DNA from: Rhizobacter sp. SG703
GTDB lineage: Bacteria; Pseudomonadota; Gammaproteobacteria; Burkholderiales; Burkholderiaceae_C
Direction: 5' to 3'
NCBI RefSeq assembly: GCF_012275445.1
Contig: NZ_JAAZQK010000003.1
Location: 310,001 to 374,000, forward strand
DNA: 64,000 nucleotides
The position numbers and the translations under genes were made by a program. The notes under the pieces were generated by a model, which saw only the letters and a program-made list of their open reading frames with translations, was not told the origin of the DNA and ran no database searches. Of this stretch, positions 17,401-26,384 are shown piece after piece; position 1 is the first letter of the stretch, and each line of letters opens with the position of its first letter.

Positions 17401-19468
17401 TGAGCCAGCTAAATTGGTTTTCTTCGCGCGTCAACCCGAGCAGATTCACGATGTGCGCCGTCAATTTCAACTGACGTCGGCTGAGTTCGCCGTCATTAAC
17501 CCGAATACCCGCACCTGCCCAGTCTTCCGTAGCGAGCGCGACGCCGAATTGACCAAGAAGCTCTACCGCTCGGCGCCGGTATTCATTCAAGAGGCGTTAA
17601 CCAACGAAGCGGGCGATGTCGTCCAACCGGCGGTGAACCCATGGGGCGCCCGTTTCCAAGCGATGTTTCACATGTCCGGCGACAGCGGCCTATTTGCTGA
17701 TAGTGCAACCAGCCTCGGCCAGCCTCAGCATCTACCGCTGTACGAGGCGAAGATGCTTCACCAGTACGACCATCGGTGGGCTACCTACGCGGATGCTAGC
17801 GGTGCCTCGGGCAAGGTTGAAACCACGGAACTAACCGAGCAGCAGAAGGGCGACCCCGCCTTTGCCGTACGACCTCGCTACTGGGTGAGCGCGCGTGAAG
17901 TGCTGGCACGTATTGCAAACGTTCCCACGCGCGTATCTCGCGCTTGGCTTGCGCTTCATGCGGCGCAGGACGACGGGTTGCAGGAAGCGTTGGACATCGC
18001 AGTCGCGGACTTGCTGCAGGCGCTCGCGCAATGGGTGGCTGGAGAGTTGTTTCGCCGTAAGGCAGGCGTGCCCACTACTGCAAAGGGGTGGACGCCGAGT
18101 CAGGCTCAGCCGTACATAGCGGCCGTGGAGGCGCAGCTGAATACGCGTTTTCCGGTTCTGGGAGATGTGCTGCGCGGGGACGGCCTGACGACGAAGAAGA
18201 TGCTGGTCGAGTTTCCAAAGTGGGCGATGCAGAACACCGACGCACGCCTTCGTGATGATGAACTGGCTGCCTTGGCTGACGCGTTGCTCGCCGCCACGCT
18301 CTCGGCCGCGCTGCGTGTACTGCTAGACGCTTGGATGGACCAACGCAGTCCGCGCTGGCTCATGGGTTGGCGGGACATATGCCGAAGCACTGACATACGT
18401 ACGCTCATTGCTGGCGTTGCGCCTAGGGCTGCCATCGTCGGTGACTTCCCTTGCATCTTCGTTGAATCCAACATTGAACCTGCACAGGCAGCTCTATTGC
18501 TGGCCAACCTAAATGCCCTCCCACTTGACTATGTGGCCCGTCAGAAGGTCGGTGGCGCCCACCTCAAGCTGTTCCATATGCGGCAACTGCCTTTGCTTCG
18601 ACCTGACGCGTATGACCCTCGTGTAGCTCGGCTCATCGTTTCGCGCGTACTTGAACTGACCTATACCGCATACGATTTAAAGCCCTGGGCCGATGACCTA
18701 GCCGAATTTGACGCGCGCCCAGCCACTGAACGTGGCCAGCCCTTTACCTGGAATGCTGTTCGGCGCGCCCAACTTCGCGCCGAACTGGACGCCTGCTACG
18801 CCCATCTCTACGGTCTCACCCGCGACGAACTGCGCTACATCCTCGACCCAAAGGAGGTGATGGGCGAGGACTACCCCAGCGAGACCTTCCGCGTACTCAA
18901 GGATGTCGAAATGCGAGCCTTCGGCGAGTACCGCACTCGGCGGCTGGTGCTGGAGGCATGGGACCAGCAGGCCAACATGTCACCTGCGACGCAGCCGGCG
19001 CAGGTTTCGTACTCCGAACAGGGGATGATTCGCAATGCCGAGGAAGGTCGGCTGGCTGGCCTCGTGACTGCGCTGGTTGCTGAGCGAACGGAAGGAAGTT
19101 CGCTGGTCGAAATCCAGTCAGTGGTGGGCGCCTTGGTGACGGCGACACACCACCTGGGTCCGGTCGATGGGCCGCGCTTCGATGCTCTGCGGGGTTCGCT
19201 TGGGATTGCAGATGTGGCGTCGTTGCTGAGCCGCATCCTGCCCATCGTGCAGCGCCTGTCGAGCATTGATGTGCTAGTGCGTTCGACACGTGGGGGCGAG
19301 CCTATCTTCACGCGTAGCTCAGGGACGCCACTTAGCGACGTCATCCAACTGCCGGAACATCTCGAAGTCGCTCGACTGCTGTGGCGAGCCGAGGGCCGGC
19401 GTATGGAATCAGAGGGAGCGAAGAGCGTTACCGCGCTCTCAAGCTCTAAGGCGACAGGCACGCAATAA
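14438..19468 (+). CDS. Class I adenine-N6 DNA methyltransferase (Eco57I/DrmMI-like)
   Basis: 1676 aa. SAM-binding motif I DPACGSGHF begins at residue 547 and catalytic motif IV NPPW is at 810-813, the order of gamma-class N6-adenine methyltransferases. The N-terminal part (WAIVSNGLTLRILRDN followed by YIEVDLEALF) resembles the degenerate nuclease-like region of Eco57I and BREX PglX proteins. It probably methylates host DNA so that the helicase system spares self. Codon use between about 16670 and 18690 looks less GC-biased than either flank, covering motif IV and the target-recognition region. This is among the longest members of the family, about 300-500 aa more than typical DrmMI. Start ATG 14438 lies four bases after drmD-like. 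Confidence 0.85.
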   Translation: MAKLHSTRTTHQLAYRAIRIEGGLIPADELTRLTLLTDPKGSEQTEGQYRIARGLKLRDEIARDFKIALNLWQDFQALRQRQDVRAHDVTVREWLLPLLRDVLHFHDAVRCPAIEHAGHQYAIGHAGLFNKSAQGQMHGRVPLVFAGFDQLLDEAAERFGETNPDTGKTRRRSPFMLAQEALNASDTSLWAIVSNGLTLRILRDNPSLTRPAYIEVDLEALFTEELLADFSAFWLLAHASRFAGAAGSTDAPPTDCPWERWRAAGQQAGVTVRGKLRYQVAEALRALGTGFLSHPTNGALRAALQSADSGYDRQAFFEELLRLVYRFIFLATVEDRRDRATGEHLVFTPEATADAKARYLAGYSLTWLRERAVRRSQHDRHADLWQALTITFGALARGEPALGLPALGGLFDRDQCPYLDAAQLDNRHLLAAVFQLGWFRADGGLSRVNYRDMGPEELGSVYESLLELVPDPQGLSQPAGARLAFVGDDETDASTKGNTRKLTGSYYTPDSLVQELIKSALEPVIAQTVKANPQRPVEALLALTVCDPACGSGHFLLSAARRLADEVALHRAATEREGGAPTPSDYRHALRDVVSRCIYGVDKNPMAIQLAKTALWLEAYSPDRPLSFVDHHLRIGDALLGVLDPKVLESGIPDEAYTALSGDDKAVASALKKQNKADLKSWKSIASGDWVTPARFAAQVVSADTLDDDTPEHLAAKRQAWRAADAAAHSTSFARLADTYVAAFLAPKLAGTVTTVPLSGYLWGVLSDEPANNEIESAAQVLCRQHRVFHWWLAFPQVAANGGFSVMLGNPPWERIKLQEEEFFATRSPLVAEAKHKAERAQRIEWLREGVLLHRVHPDLERAEGLTPPNRAEMALYAGFISARRGAEAASLYAHDGRRYPLSGVGDVNTYALFAEAFLQATAPRGRAGFIVPTGIATDDSTKAYFERLAVGGYLRGLLCLENEEFVFPSVHHSFRFALLTLGGSPTTEPAKLVFFARQPEQIHDVRRQFQLTSAEFAVINPNTRTCPVFRSERDAELTKKLYRSAPVFIQEALTNEAGDVVQPAVNPWGARFQAMFHMSGDSGLFADSATSLGQPQHLPLYEAKMLHQYDHRWATYADASGASGKVETTELTEQQKGDPAFAVRPRYWVSAREVLARIANVPTRVSRAWLALHAAQDDGLQEALDIAVADLLQALAQWVAGELFRRKAGVPTTAKGWTPSQAQPYIAAVEAQLNTRFPVLGDVLRGDGLTTKKMLVEFPKWAMQNTDARLRDDELAALADALLAATLSAALRVLLDAWMDQRSPRWLMGWRDICRSTDIRTLIAGVAPRAAIVGDFPCIFVESNIEPAQAALLLANLNALPLDYVARQKVGGAHLKLFHMRQLPLLRPDAYDPRVARLIVSRVLELTYTAYDLKPWADDLAEFDARPATERGQPFTWNAVRRAQLRAELDACYAHLYGLTRDELRYILDPKEVMGEDYPSETFRVLKDVEMRAFGEYRTRRLVLEAWDQQANMSPATQPAQVSYSEQGMIRNAEEGRLAGLVTALVAERTEGSSLVEIQSVVGALVTATHHLGPVDGPRFDALRGSLGIADVASLLSRILPIVQRLSSIDVLVRSTRGGEPIFTRSSGTPLSDVIQLPEHLEVARLLWRAEGRRMESEGAKSVTALSSSKATGTQ

Positions 19469-19477
19469 GGGGGAGCG

Positions 19478-21466
19478 ATGGCAACCTGGCTCAAGGCATA
19501 TGAACGGGTTCGCGCTCAACCTAGGCTCTGGGTCGAGACCCTGTGGCTCGTCGAATCCCGTGAACCGCTTGTGTTCACGCGCACCATCGAATTGCACGCC
19601 GGGCTGAACATCGTTTGGGCCAAGGAGTCCACCTCGAGCGAGGCCTCGGGCTTGTCAAGCGCAGGTCATGGGGTCGGCAAGACGTCGTTGTGCCTGCTGC
19701 TGAGATATGTCCTGGGTGACGATGCCCCGGCCATCGCCACTCTGCGCGGCAAGGCCGCTGGGAGCTTCCCCAAAGGCGGGGTGGCTGTGAAGGTCCATGT
19801 GGACGGCGCCGTCTGGCTGGTCTTCCGACCGTATGGCGCGTACAGCCACTCCATGGCTGCCCGATGCGACGCGTTAGAGCAACTGCTCCAGGGAACGGCG
19901 GCGAACGACTTCAGAGGCTACAGCGACGCGCTGGAGCAGTTCTCTATTGGTCGCCTTGCGGCCCGGTCTCTGCCAGGAACAAATCAAGCGCTTGAGTGGC
20001 GCCATCTGCTGGCCTGGTGCATTCGGGAGCAACGAACTCGCTTTGACGGTTTCTACCACTGGCGCGAGGGCGAAGGCCTGGGCTTCAAGCGGTCACGTCG
20101 CGACCCGCCGCTGTTGGTCGGCTCGGTGCTGGGCCTGGTAGACCTGGAGTTGGACAGGCTGCTGCGTGACATCGAGGCCAAGCAGAAACAGCTCGAAGAA
20201 TGCAAGGAGGGCATTCCTGAACTCGAACGGGCACCTGCCTTTGCGTTAGTCCACGCCGAGCGCCAACTGCGTTTGCGGGTGCGAGCGGAAGATGACGAGC
20301 CCGTCTTCATGACCACGGTCGGCGAGTCCGTCGAGTCACGTGTTCAAGACGCCTTGCAAGCTGCCGAACGGGACGAGCGCGGATGGGAGCGCGACGTGGA
20401 GCAGGCAGAAGATGCCCTGGCAAAGGCGCAGCTCCACCTGCATGAGCTGACCAAGGCCCAGGCACTGGCGGAACTCGCGGTGGGCATCGCCAAGTCCCTG
20501 GTCGATGCGAACCAAGCGGACTTCGAGCGGCTGACCAAGGTTCGGGACCAACTGGAAGGCCTTGAGGGGCGATGCGACCACGGAAATGTCGAGTTCAACG
20601 AGTGCCAGCACATCCAGGAACGTAAGAGCGCGGTCAACATGACGTGGTTTCAGGACGGTCGACAGGCCAAGGCAACGGCACCGGAGCTGGCTGCACGCTA
20701 CGAGGCTCGGACGGTGGAGTTCGAAAGGCTCGTGAAGGCCAAGTCCGACCAAGTGCAGCGCATCTCCGAGAAGAAAGTGGAATTGCGCCGGTTGCGAGTC
20801 CGTGTCGCCACAAGTGAGAGCACGCGAGCGTTGTTGAAGCAGTCTTGGGACCAGCTTCAGGTGCAGCACACGCAAAGGGCCCAGGGCGGCGATACAGCTG
20901 AACTGGTCGAGGCGCGGAAGCGACTCCAAGAGTTCGAGACGGCGTTGAGTTCCCTCCGAGCCGCCGAGGTCAGTCGAAGGTCTCAGCAGTCGTCGAGAGT
21001 GGATGCCATCAAGACCCTGACTGCCGCCGTCTCGACCAGACTCCTTGGTGCAGCAGGACACGCGCGGTTTGTGCGAGGACACGAGGTTCGTCCCTTCGAG
21101 GTTGCACGTGGCGGTGAGGCCTACCAGGTTCTAGAAGTGCTGCTTGGCGACATCGTGTGCCTGCTCGACTCCGCCGTGTCGGATGTCAGCAACCACCCGG
21201 GCTTCCTGGTTCATGACTGCCCGAGAGAAGCCGACATGAGCGAGCGTCTGTATCGGGAGTTCTTCCTCGCAGCGGCAGAAGCTGCGGAGCAACTTTCCAA
21301 GGATGGCGCTGTGCCGTTTCAGTTCATTGTGACGACGACCTCGTCGCCACCTGACAAGCTATCGGCGGCGCCTCACGTCGTCCTAGAACTAGCTCCGGGC
21401 GCAGACCAAGCGCTCCTATTCAAACGGCAACTGGCGCCGGAACTGCCAGGTTTCGATTCGGCGTGA
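19478..21466 (+). CDS. Coiled-coil (DUF2326-like/SMC-type) ATPase of the defence block
   Basis: 662 aa from ATG 19478, with GGGGGAG upstream. Walker A GHGVGKTS at 63-70 (Lys68), and a late FLVHDCPRE segment (Asp580) that matches the Walker B area of DUF2326 proteins. Between them are two long charged helical stretches (about 215-365 and 395-540) expected to fold as an antiparallel coiled coil. At the turn is a Cys366-x-His368-x7-Cys376-x-His378 cluster that could bind a metal like a Rad50 hook. It completes a helicase-methylase-ATPase set (compare the Hma systems). Nine bases separate it from the methyltransferase. Role as a DNA-end sensor or clamp is inference. Confidence 0.72.
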   Translation: MATWLKAYERVRAQPRLWVETLWLVESREPLVFTRTIELHAGLNIVWAKESTSSEASGLSSAGHGVGKTSLCLLLRYVLGDDAPAIATLRGKAAGSFPKGGVAVKVHVDGAVWLVFRPYGAYSHSMAARCDALEQLLQGTAANDFRGYSDALEQFSIGRLAARSLPGTNQALEWRHLLAWCIREQRTRFDGFYHWREGEGLGFKRSRRDPPLLVGSVLGLVDLELDRLLRDIEAKQKQLEECKEGIPELERAPAFALVHAERQLRLRVRAEDDEPVFMTTVGESVESRVQDALQAAERDERGWERDVEQAEDALAKAQLHLHELTKAQALAELAVGIAKSLVDANQADFERLTKVRDQLEGLEGRCDHGNVEFNECQHIQERKSAVNMTWFQDGRQAKATAPELAARYEARTVEFERLVKAKSDQVQRISEKKVELRRLRVRVATSESTRALLKQSWDQLQVQHTQRAQGGDTAELVEARKRLQEFETALSSLRAAEVSRRSQQSSRVDAIKTLTAAVSTRLLGAAGHARFVRGHEVRPFEVARGGEAYQVLEVLLGDIVCLLDSAVSDVSNHPGFLVHDCPREADMSERLYREFFLAAAEAAEQLSKDGAVPFQFIVTTTSSPPDKLSAAPHVVLELAPGADQALLFKRQLAPELPGFDSA

Positions 21467-21527
21467 ACGTCAACTGCCGCGAGCGAACTTCGCGAGCAGA
21501 CCAAGCCAAGTCTGAAAGGGGAACAGA

Positions 21528-24500
21528 GTGTCGGTTGTCAAAGAAGAATACCAAGACCTTCCACCAAGAGGCGAGAAGCTCGCCGATGTGGTCGTTCTCG
21601 CGCAAGCTTGGAAGAAGTCGCATACCTTCATCCGCCGACACAACTGGTACGCGGACGTGCTCGAACTGGACGCATCGACTGTCGACCTGGAGGACCGCTT
21701 GGTGCGCTGGGCCTCGGAAGTCAGTCAGGAGGGTTTTCGACCACAGGAAATGATGCTCGTCCCGGCACCGAAGAATGCTCGTTGGACGTTCCGGCCGGCG
21801 CCTACCATCACGTCGTTCGACGACCTCCTAAATGTCGACCTTGACAGCCTGGGTTCCGAGGCGACCTTTGACGACTGGGGTCCAAGACCATCGGCGCAAA
21901 GCGAGCCATTGATGTCGGGTGGTAGGGCCGCCGCTCCGCTGCAGAAGCTGCGCCCGCTGGCCCACCTTTCCATCCGTGACCAGACCTTGGCCACCGCAGC
22001 GATGATGTGCTTGGCCGAAGCCGTGGAGTCAGCGCAGGGGGACACGACGGGAACTGACGTCCTGGCAATGCGCGCTCAAGGCGTGGTGAGCTACGGCAAT
22101 CGTCTGCAATGCTCTTGGGAGACGAGGCCCAACACACGACCTCGGGCGAAGTTCTCATGGGGCAATAGTCGAACCTATCGTCAGTATTTCCAGGACTACC
22201 GGACGTTCTTGGCGCGTCCGCGACGGGTCTGTGCGGAACTCATGCCGCAACTTGGTACTCGGCGCGAACTTTTCGTGGTGTCGCTCGATATCAAATCGTT
22301 CTTCGACCGAGTGGACCGAAGCGCGCTGCTGAACGAATTGCGCGGGGCGGAACAAGAGCATCGAACTGTGCACGGCTTGCCGGACCGTCTTTCCGCCGAC
22401 GATGTATTCTGGCAGCGCTTGGCTCGCGTTTTCGACTGGCAATGGCGGAACGATGACCACCAGCTGGCCGAATTGACAGGCGGCGACGGTCAGGGCCAGC
22501 TCGAGCTTGGTTTGCCGCAAGGGCTGGTGGCATCTGGGTTCCTGTCAAACGCTTATCTGATTCGGTTTGACCGCGACCTGCATCTGGCTGCGACACAGGG
22601 TGCCAATGTCGGCGACGACGTCCGGTTGCTGGACTATTGCCGCTACGTGGACGACATGCGATTGGTTGTCGAGGCCCGGAGTGGCCCGGGTGGGCTGGGG
22701 CAAAGCGCCGTGTTGGCCCATGTCCAGGAGTACGTGAAGAACGTGCTGAGCGCCCACTGCGAACGCATCGGCGCTCAGCGGGCCTTGGAACTGTCGCCCG
22801 ACAAGTCTGTCGTGACCCCGTACCGTGCGATTTCTGCTCAAAGTCACATGTCGGCTTTGATGGAGATGCTAAACGCGGAACTGAGTGGAACTTTCGACCT
22901 TGAGTCGCTGGCCCAGGCGGCAGGGGGATTAGACGGCATGCTCTGGATGTCGGAGCAAATTGAAGGCGCTGACGAACCCAGGCCGTCACGCCTGGGACTG
23001 GCAACCGTGGCTGTGCCAAACACTGATGTGCGGGACGACACGGTTAAACGCTTCGTCGCAACGCGCCTTGCTCAGCTAATGCGCCATCGCCTCGCGATGA
23101 CAGACACCGAAAGTCGGGCGGGGGCCGAAGAGTCGCTCAGCGAGCGCATAACACAAGGCATGGTTTTGTCGCACGAGTTCGAGTCGACCGCGCGAAAGCT
23201 CATTAAGTGTTGGGCGGAGAACCCAGCCCTCGTGCTGCTTCTGCGATGCGGCTTGGACCTGTTTCCTCATCCGCGCCTGCTCGCTCCAGTGGCCGAGGCT
23301 TTGGGCGTCAAACTCTTTTCGCCGCCGCAGGCCCCGGATTCTGCGCAGAAGCGAGAGGTCAAGGTGGCCGAGTACGTCGTTGCAGACCTCCTGCGCGCTG
23401 GAGCCGTTGAGACCGGTTTCCGCGACTCCGAGGAGTATCCGGAGGCAGTCGACATTGCTGGATACCGAGAAGACTTGGGGTCACTGGCTCGGAGAGTGCT
23501 GAACGAACGCATGGATTCGCCGTGGTACCTCCGCCAGCAGGCTCGTCTGTACTTGGCTTCCATCGGAGACGTGTCGCTTGCAGTGACGACCGAGCACGCT
23601 GCACCGCTCCAGCCCTATGTGGCGCTTCAACGCGCCGCGATGTATGAGCCGGTTCAAGACAGTGACTTGAAAAGTGTCATGCCTTTGGCGCTCGTGGCGC
23701 AGCAACTCCATCCCAACGCTCGAAGGTTTGGCGCATGGTTGGCGGACGGTCTCCGACGCACCGCCTCGGAGACAACGCAGGCTGAGGTTGTGCGAACCGT
23801 CGCGCTAAACCGGCCCGAGTTAGTGCTGGCCGCATTGCATGGACGCAAGGCGCCTGCATGGCGCCAGTTTGTTCCCCGCGCGCTGGTGGAGTCGGGGCGG
23901 CGGCCAGGCTCTTCGCGCCGGGCCGTGGGGGCGGGCAGGAAGGTTCGGCCTCTTCTGCAACTCATGAACGAGCCAGACAATCTGTTCGGCCAGGAGAATG
24001 GTTTGCTGATGTTGGCCGCGGCCTTGCTACGGCACCCTGGCATCGAAGCTCATCTTTCGTCTGCCCTGACCGCCAATGACATCGTGCTGCGGTGCGAGGA
24101 TTGGTCGCGCATCCATGCGATGCCAGGGCCTGACAACTTCCTTTCGATTGAGTCGATTGTGCCAAGCGACTCGGCAAACCCCTTGTATGCGAACCCGCCG
24201 TGGGTGGCCGAGGCGAGCGCGTGGCTGTACGGACTCGGGCGAATTCTGCGCGCGGCCCTGACCGGGGAGTTTGATTTCACTAGCCGCCGCTTTCTGGTCA
24301 CTGAAGAGGTGGGGAGGTACACGGGCCTGAGAAGCACGTGGTTCAAGCGCCGATTCGGTCTGTTGAATTCCGGACGAGGGCTGCTAGACGAGCCGGGGCC
24401 GGTGTCGCCGTGGGTGTCGGGATTGTTGTCCACCCTATTGCAATGGCCCGGCGTTGAGTTCCGGGCCAACGATGCTGCCGCTGCCGGCACTGCGCGAACG

Positions 24501-25505
24501 GCCGGGGAACTGCTGGCTCTGTTTGAACAGCGCATCGCGGTGCAGCGTGCACTGTATGGCAGCCGAAGCAACACGCCGATGTACGTGGTGCCGGTTGATG
24601 ACCGCGCACCATTACAGGACCGACCGTTGCGTGTGGCCATAGTCCAGCCGATGCGGCCTCGACGTGATGAATTTGATGTCAAGGACCCGACACATTGGAC
24701 GCCAGGGGTGCTTGCCGAACATCGACGTCATTTGGCAGAGGTTTGCCGATTGACGCACCAGAAGCTGAAGACCTGGGCATCCGCAGGGGCTGCCGGGTCA
24801 TTCGATTCGGACGATGGAGGTCCCGTTGTCGATGTCGTCCTCTTCCCGGAATTGGCCGTTCACCCTGAACATACCTTTCTGTTGAGGAGGCTGGCGGACA
24901 ACCTACGGGCCAGCATATTCACCGGCCTGACCTTCCTTCACTCGGCCAAGGCTGGCGGCACCGTGAACCAAGGTTTGTGGCTCATCCGAACCGAGTCTAC
25001 TGCGCATGGACGCAGCTTTCAATACGTTTGGCAAGGCAAGCTCCATCCGATGAAGTTGGAAGCCAAAATGGGTGTCAAGGGCTACCGCCCTCATCTGACG
25101 TTGGTAGAACTGCCTATCGGAGCGAAGACGCGGACACGAATTGCGGCCGCCATCTGTTACGACGCCACTGACCTTGACCTTGTCGCAGACCTCCGCGACC
25201 GGTCAGACATGTTCATGGTTGCTGCCCTGAACCAAGACGTGCAGACCTTCGACAACATGATTGCGGCGTTGCACTTTCACATGTACCAGCCGGTGGTGTT
25301 GGCCAATTCTGGGGAGTTCGGAGGGTCCACGGCGCAAGTTCCTCTGCCGAAGCACGAGCGCCTCATTGCTCATGTGCATGGGGGCCACCAAGTTGCCGTG
25401 AGCGTTTTCGAAGTTGACCCGTCGCTGTTCAAGTCCACGGCACCCGCCAAGGTCGGCAAGGAACTGAAAGCGCCGCCTGCCGGCTACAAGGGGCGGCCAT
25501 TGTGA
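21528..25505 (+). CDS. Reverse transcriptase-nitrilase fusion (DRT type 1 / UG1-like)
   Basis: 1325 aa from GTG 21528, with AAAGGGG upstream. The reverse transcriptase core is intact: SLDIKSFFDR (Asp254), LPQG from 329 and YVDD at 373-376. A helical region of about 650 residues follows. The C-terminal nitrilase/carbon-nitrogen hydrolase domain has its full triad: Glu1108 in FPELAVH, Lys1171 in QGKLHP and Cys1210 in ICYDATD. Fusion of an unknown-group RT to a nitrilase is the hallmark of defence-associated RT type 1. It follows the ATPase after 61 bp on the same strand and may be translated from the same message. The nitrilase substrate and any template RNA are unknown. Confidence 0.88.
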   Translation: MSVVKEEYQDLPPRGEKLADVVVLAQAWKKSHTFIRRHNWYADVLELDASTVDLEDRLVRWASEVSQEGFRPQEMMLVPAPKNARWTFRPAPTITSFDDLLNVDLDSLGSEATFDDWGPRPSAQSEPLMSGGRAAAPLQKLRPLAHLSIRDQTLATAAMMCLAEAVESAQGDTTGTDVLAMRAQGVVSYGNRLQCSWETRPNTRPRAKFSWGNSRTYRQYFQDYRTFLARPRRVCAELMPQLGTRRELFVVSLDIKSFFDRVDRSALLNELRGAEQEHRTVHGLPDRLSADDVFWQRLARVFDWQWRNDDHQLAELTGGDGQGQLELGLPQGLVASGFLSNAYLIRFDRDLHLAATQGANVGDDVRLLDYCRYVDDMRLVVEARSGPGGLGQSAVLAHVQEYVKNVLSAHCERIGAQRALELSPDKSVVTPYRAISAQSHMSALMEMLNAELSGTFDLESLAQAAGGLDGMLWMSEQIEGADEPRPSRLGLATVAVPNTDVRDDTVKRFVATRLAQLMRHRLAMTDTESRAGAEESLSERITQGMVLSHEFESTARKLIKCWAENPALVLLLRCGLDLFPHPRLLAPVAEALGVKLFSPPQAPDSAQKREVKVAEYVVADLLRAGAVETGFRDSEEYPEAVDIAGYREDLGSLARRVLNERMDSPWYLRQQARLYLASIGDVSLAVTTEHAAPLQPYVALQRAAMYEPVQDSDLKSVMPLALVAQQLHPNARRFGAWLADGLRRTASETTQAEVVRTVALNRPELVLAALHGRKAPAWRQFVPRALVESGRRPGSSRRAVGAGRKVRPLLQLMNEPDNLFGQENGLLMLAAALLRHPGIEAHLSSALTANDIVLRCEDWSRIHAMPGPDNFLSIESIVPSDSANPLYANPPWVAEASAWLYGLGRILRAALTGEFDFTSRRFLVTEEVGRYTGLRSTWFKRRFGLLNSGRGLLDEPGPVSPWVSGLLSTLLQWPGVEFRANDAAAAGTARTAGELLALFEQRIAVQRALYGSRSNTPMYVVPVDDRAPLQDRPLRVAIVQPMRPRRDEFDVKDPTHWTPGVLAEHRRHLAEVCRLTHQKLKTWASAGAAGSFDSDDGGPVVDVVLFPELAVHPEHTFLLRRLADNLRASIFTGLTFLHSAKAGGTVNQGLWLIRTESTAHGRSFQYVWQGKLHPMKLEAKMGVKGYRPHLTLVELPIGAKTRTRIAAAICYDATDLDLVADLRDRSDMFMVAALNQDVQTFDNMIAALHFHMYQPVVLANSGEFGGSTAQVPLPKHERLIAHVHGGHQVAVSVFEVDPSLFKSTAPAKVGKELKAPPAGYKGRPL

Positions 25506-25540
25506 TTCCGAGTGCTTGGTTGAAAAGAGATTCGACACCT

Positions 25541-25632
25541 ATGACCGACGCACTGTTCAATGAAGTCCGCTACACTTCAGCGGGCTCATAAACGACATTG
25601 AACTTGGCCGAATCGGCTTGCCCGATATTGCT
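25541..25632 (+). pseudogene. Remnant of a DUF262 (GmrSD-type) gene start
   Basis: ATG 25541 begins MTDALFNEVRYTSAG and hits a stop after two more codons. The next frame then reads LINDIELGRIGLPDI. Joined by a one-base frameshift this is the standard N-terminus of DUF262 proteins, which normally continue with QRPFVW. Here the frame ends where the HNH gene begins. About 30 codons survive of a gene of several hundred, so a GmrSD-like nuclease was lost at this place. Confidence 0.55.
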
Positions 25633-25634
25633 GC

Positions 25635-26357
25635 ATGACTCCGCTCGACCGGCTCCGCATCGAAAAGGCTGCGGCGGACTGTGGCTTTGAGATGACGCCG
25701 ACTGAGCATGGCGACGGTCTAAAACTCAGGTCGGCCACGTTCCCTGAGTCGATTTTGGTCCGTTCGGTTGGTCTGTCGACCTTCGAGGTCACAGCCGCAA
25801 ATGCGCTCATGGTGGACGCCCCCGATGGCACCGCTGCGGTCGAGGTGCAGGGCTATGGAGCTCTGTACGACGTACTGAGAACCGCTGCAGCGCACGCTCG
25901 GACGCTGCCCAACCGTGTTGCCGACGCCTTTCGTCGTGACACTGCAGGCATGCCGCGTTCCACCGAAGCAGAGCGCTTAGTTGTTCAGCGTGTTGGTCAG
26001 AATTTGTTCCGTTCGGCGTTGCTCGACTATTGGCAGGGCCAGTGCTGCGTCACTGGTCTTGACGTTCCGGAGCTTCTGCGTGCTTCGCACATCAAACCCT
26101 GGGCGTCATGCGACGGCGATGATGAGCGGCTCGACGTGTTCAATGGGTTGCTGCTCGCACCCCATGTAGACGCACTGTTCGATGGCGGCTGGGTTTCCTT
26201 TGCGGACGATGGACGCGTCTTGGTCTCGGACGCGTTGCTCGGTGAGGCGCAAGCACGGCTCTCGGTGTCGACGCACTGGTGTGCGAAGCTCCTTAGGCCA
26301 GAGCACTGCCAGTACCTCGCATTTCACAGGCTCCATCAATTTCGTCGGTCTCGTTGA
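25635..26357 (+). CDS. HNH endonuclease
   Basis: 240 aa. The C-terminal half carries a complete HNH nuclease of the restriction-associated type: RSALLDYWQGQCCVTG, ASHIKPW (His152), DVFNGLLLAPHVDALFD (Asn170, His177) and ISF-like strands after it. The N-terminal 100 residues are a family-specific domain, probably for DNA recognition. ATG 25635 overlaps the end of a decayed DUF262 reading frame. Lying downstream of the RT-nitrilase and 27 bp before the HEPN gene, it may be part of the defence block or an independent restriction enzyme, such as a type IV-like one. Confidence 0.85.
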   Translation: MTPLDRLRIEKAAADCGFEMTPTEHGDGLKLRSATFPESILVRSVGLSTFEVTAANALMVDAPDGTAAVEVQGYGALYDVLRTAAAHARTLPNRVADAFRRDTAGMPRSTEAERLVVQRVGQNLFRSALLDYWQGQCCVTGLDVPELLRASHIKPWASCDGDDERLDVFNGLLLAPHVDALFDGGWVSFADDGRVLVSDALLGEAQARLSVSTHWCAKLLRPEHCQYLAFHRLHQFRRSR

Positions 26358-26384
26358 CCAAACAGTTTAGAAGGAGCCCCACGG

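Noticed and set aside
21528-25505. Retron or group II intron reverse transcriptase
   Set aside because: The C-terminal nitrilase triad and large size fit the UG1/DRT1 type; no msr/msd-like RNA lies directly upstream.
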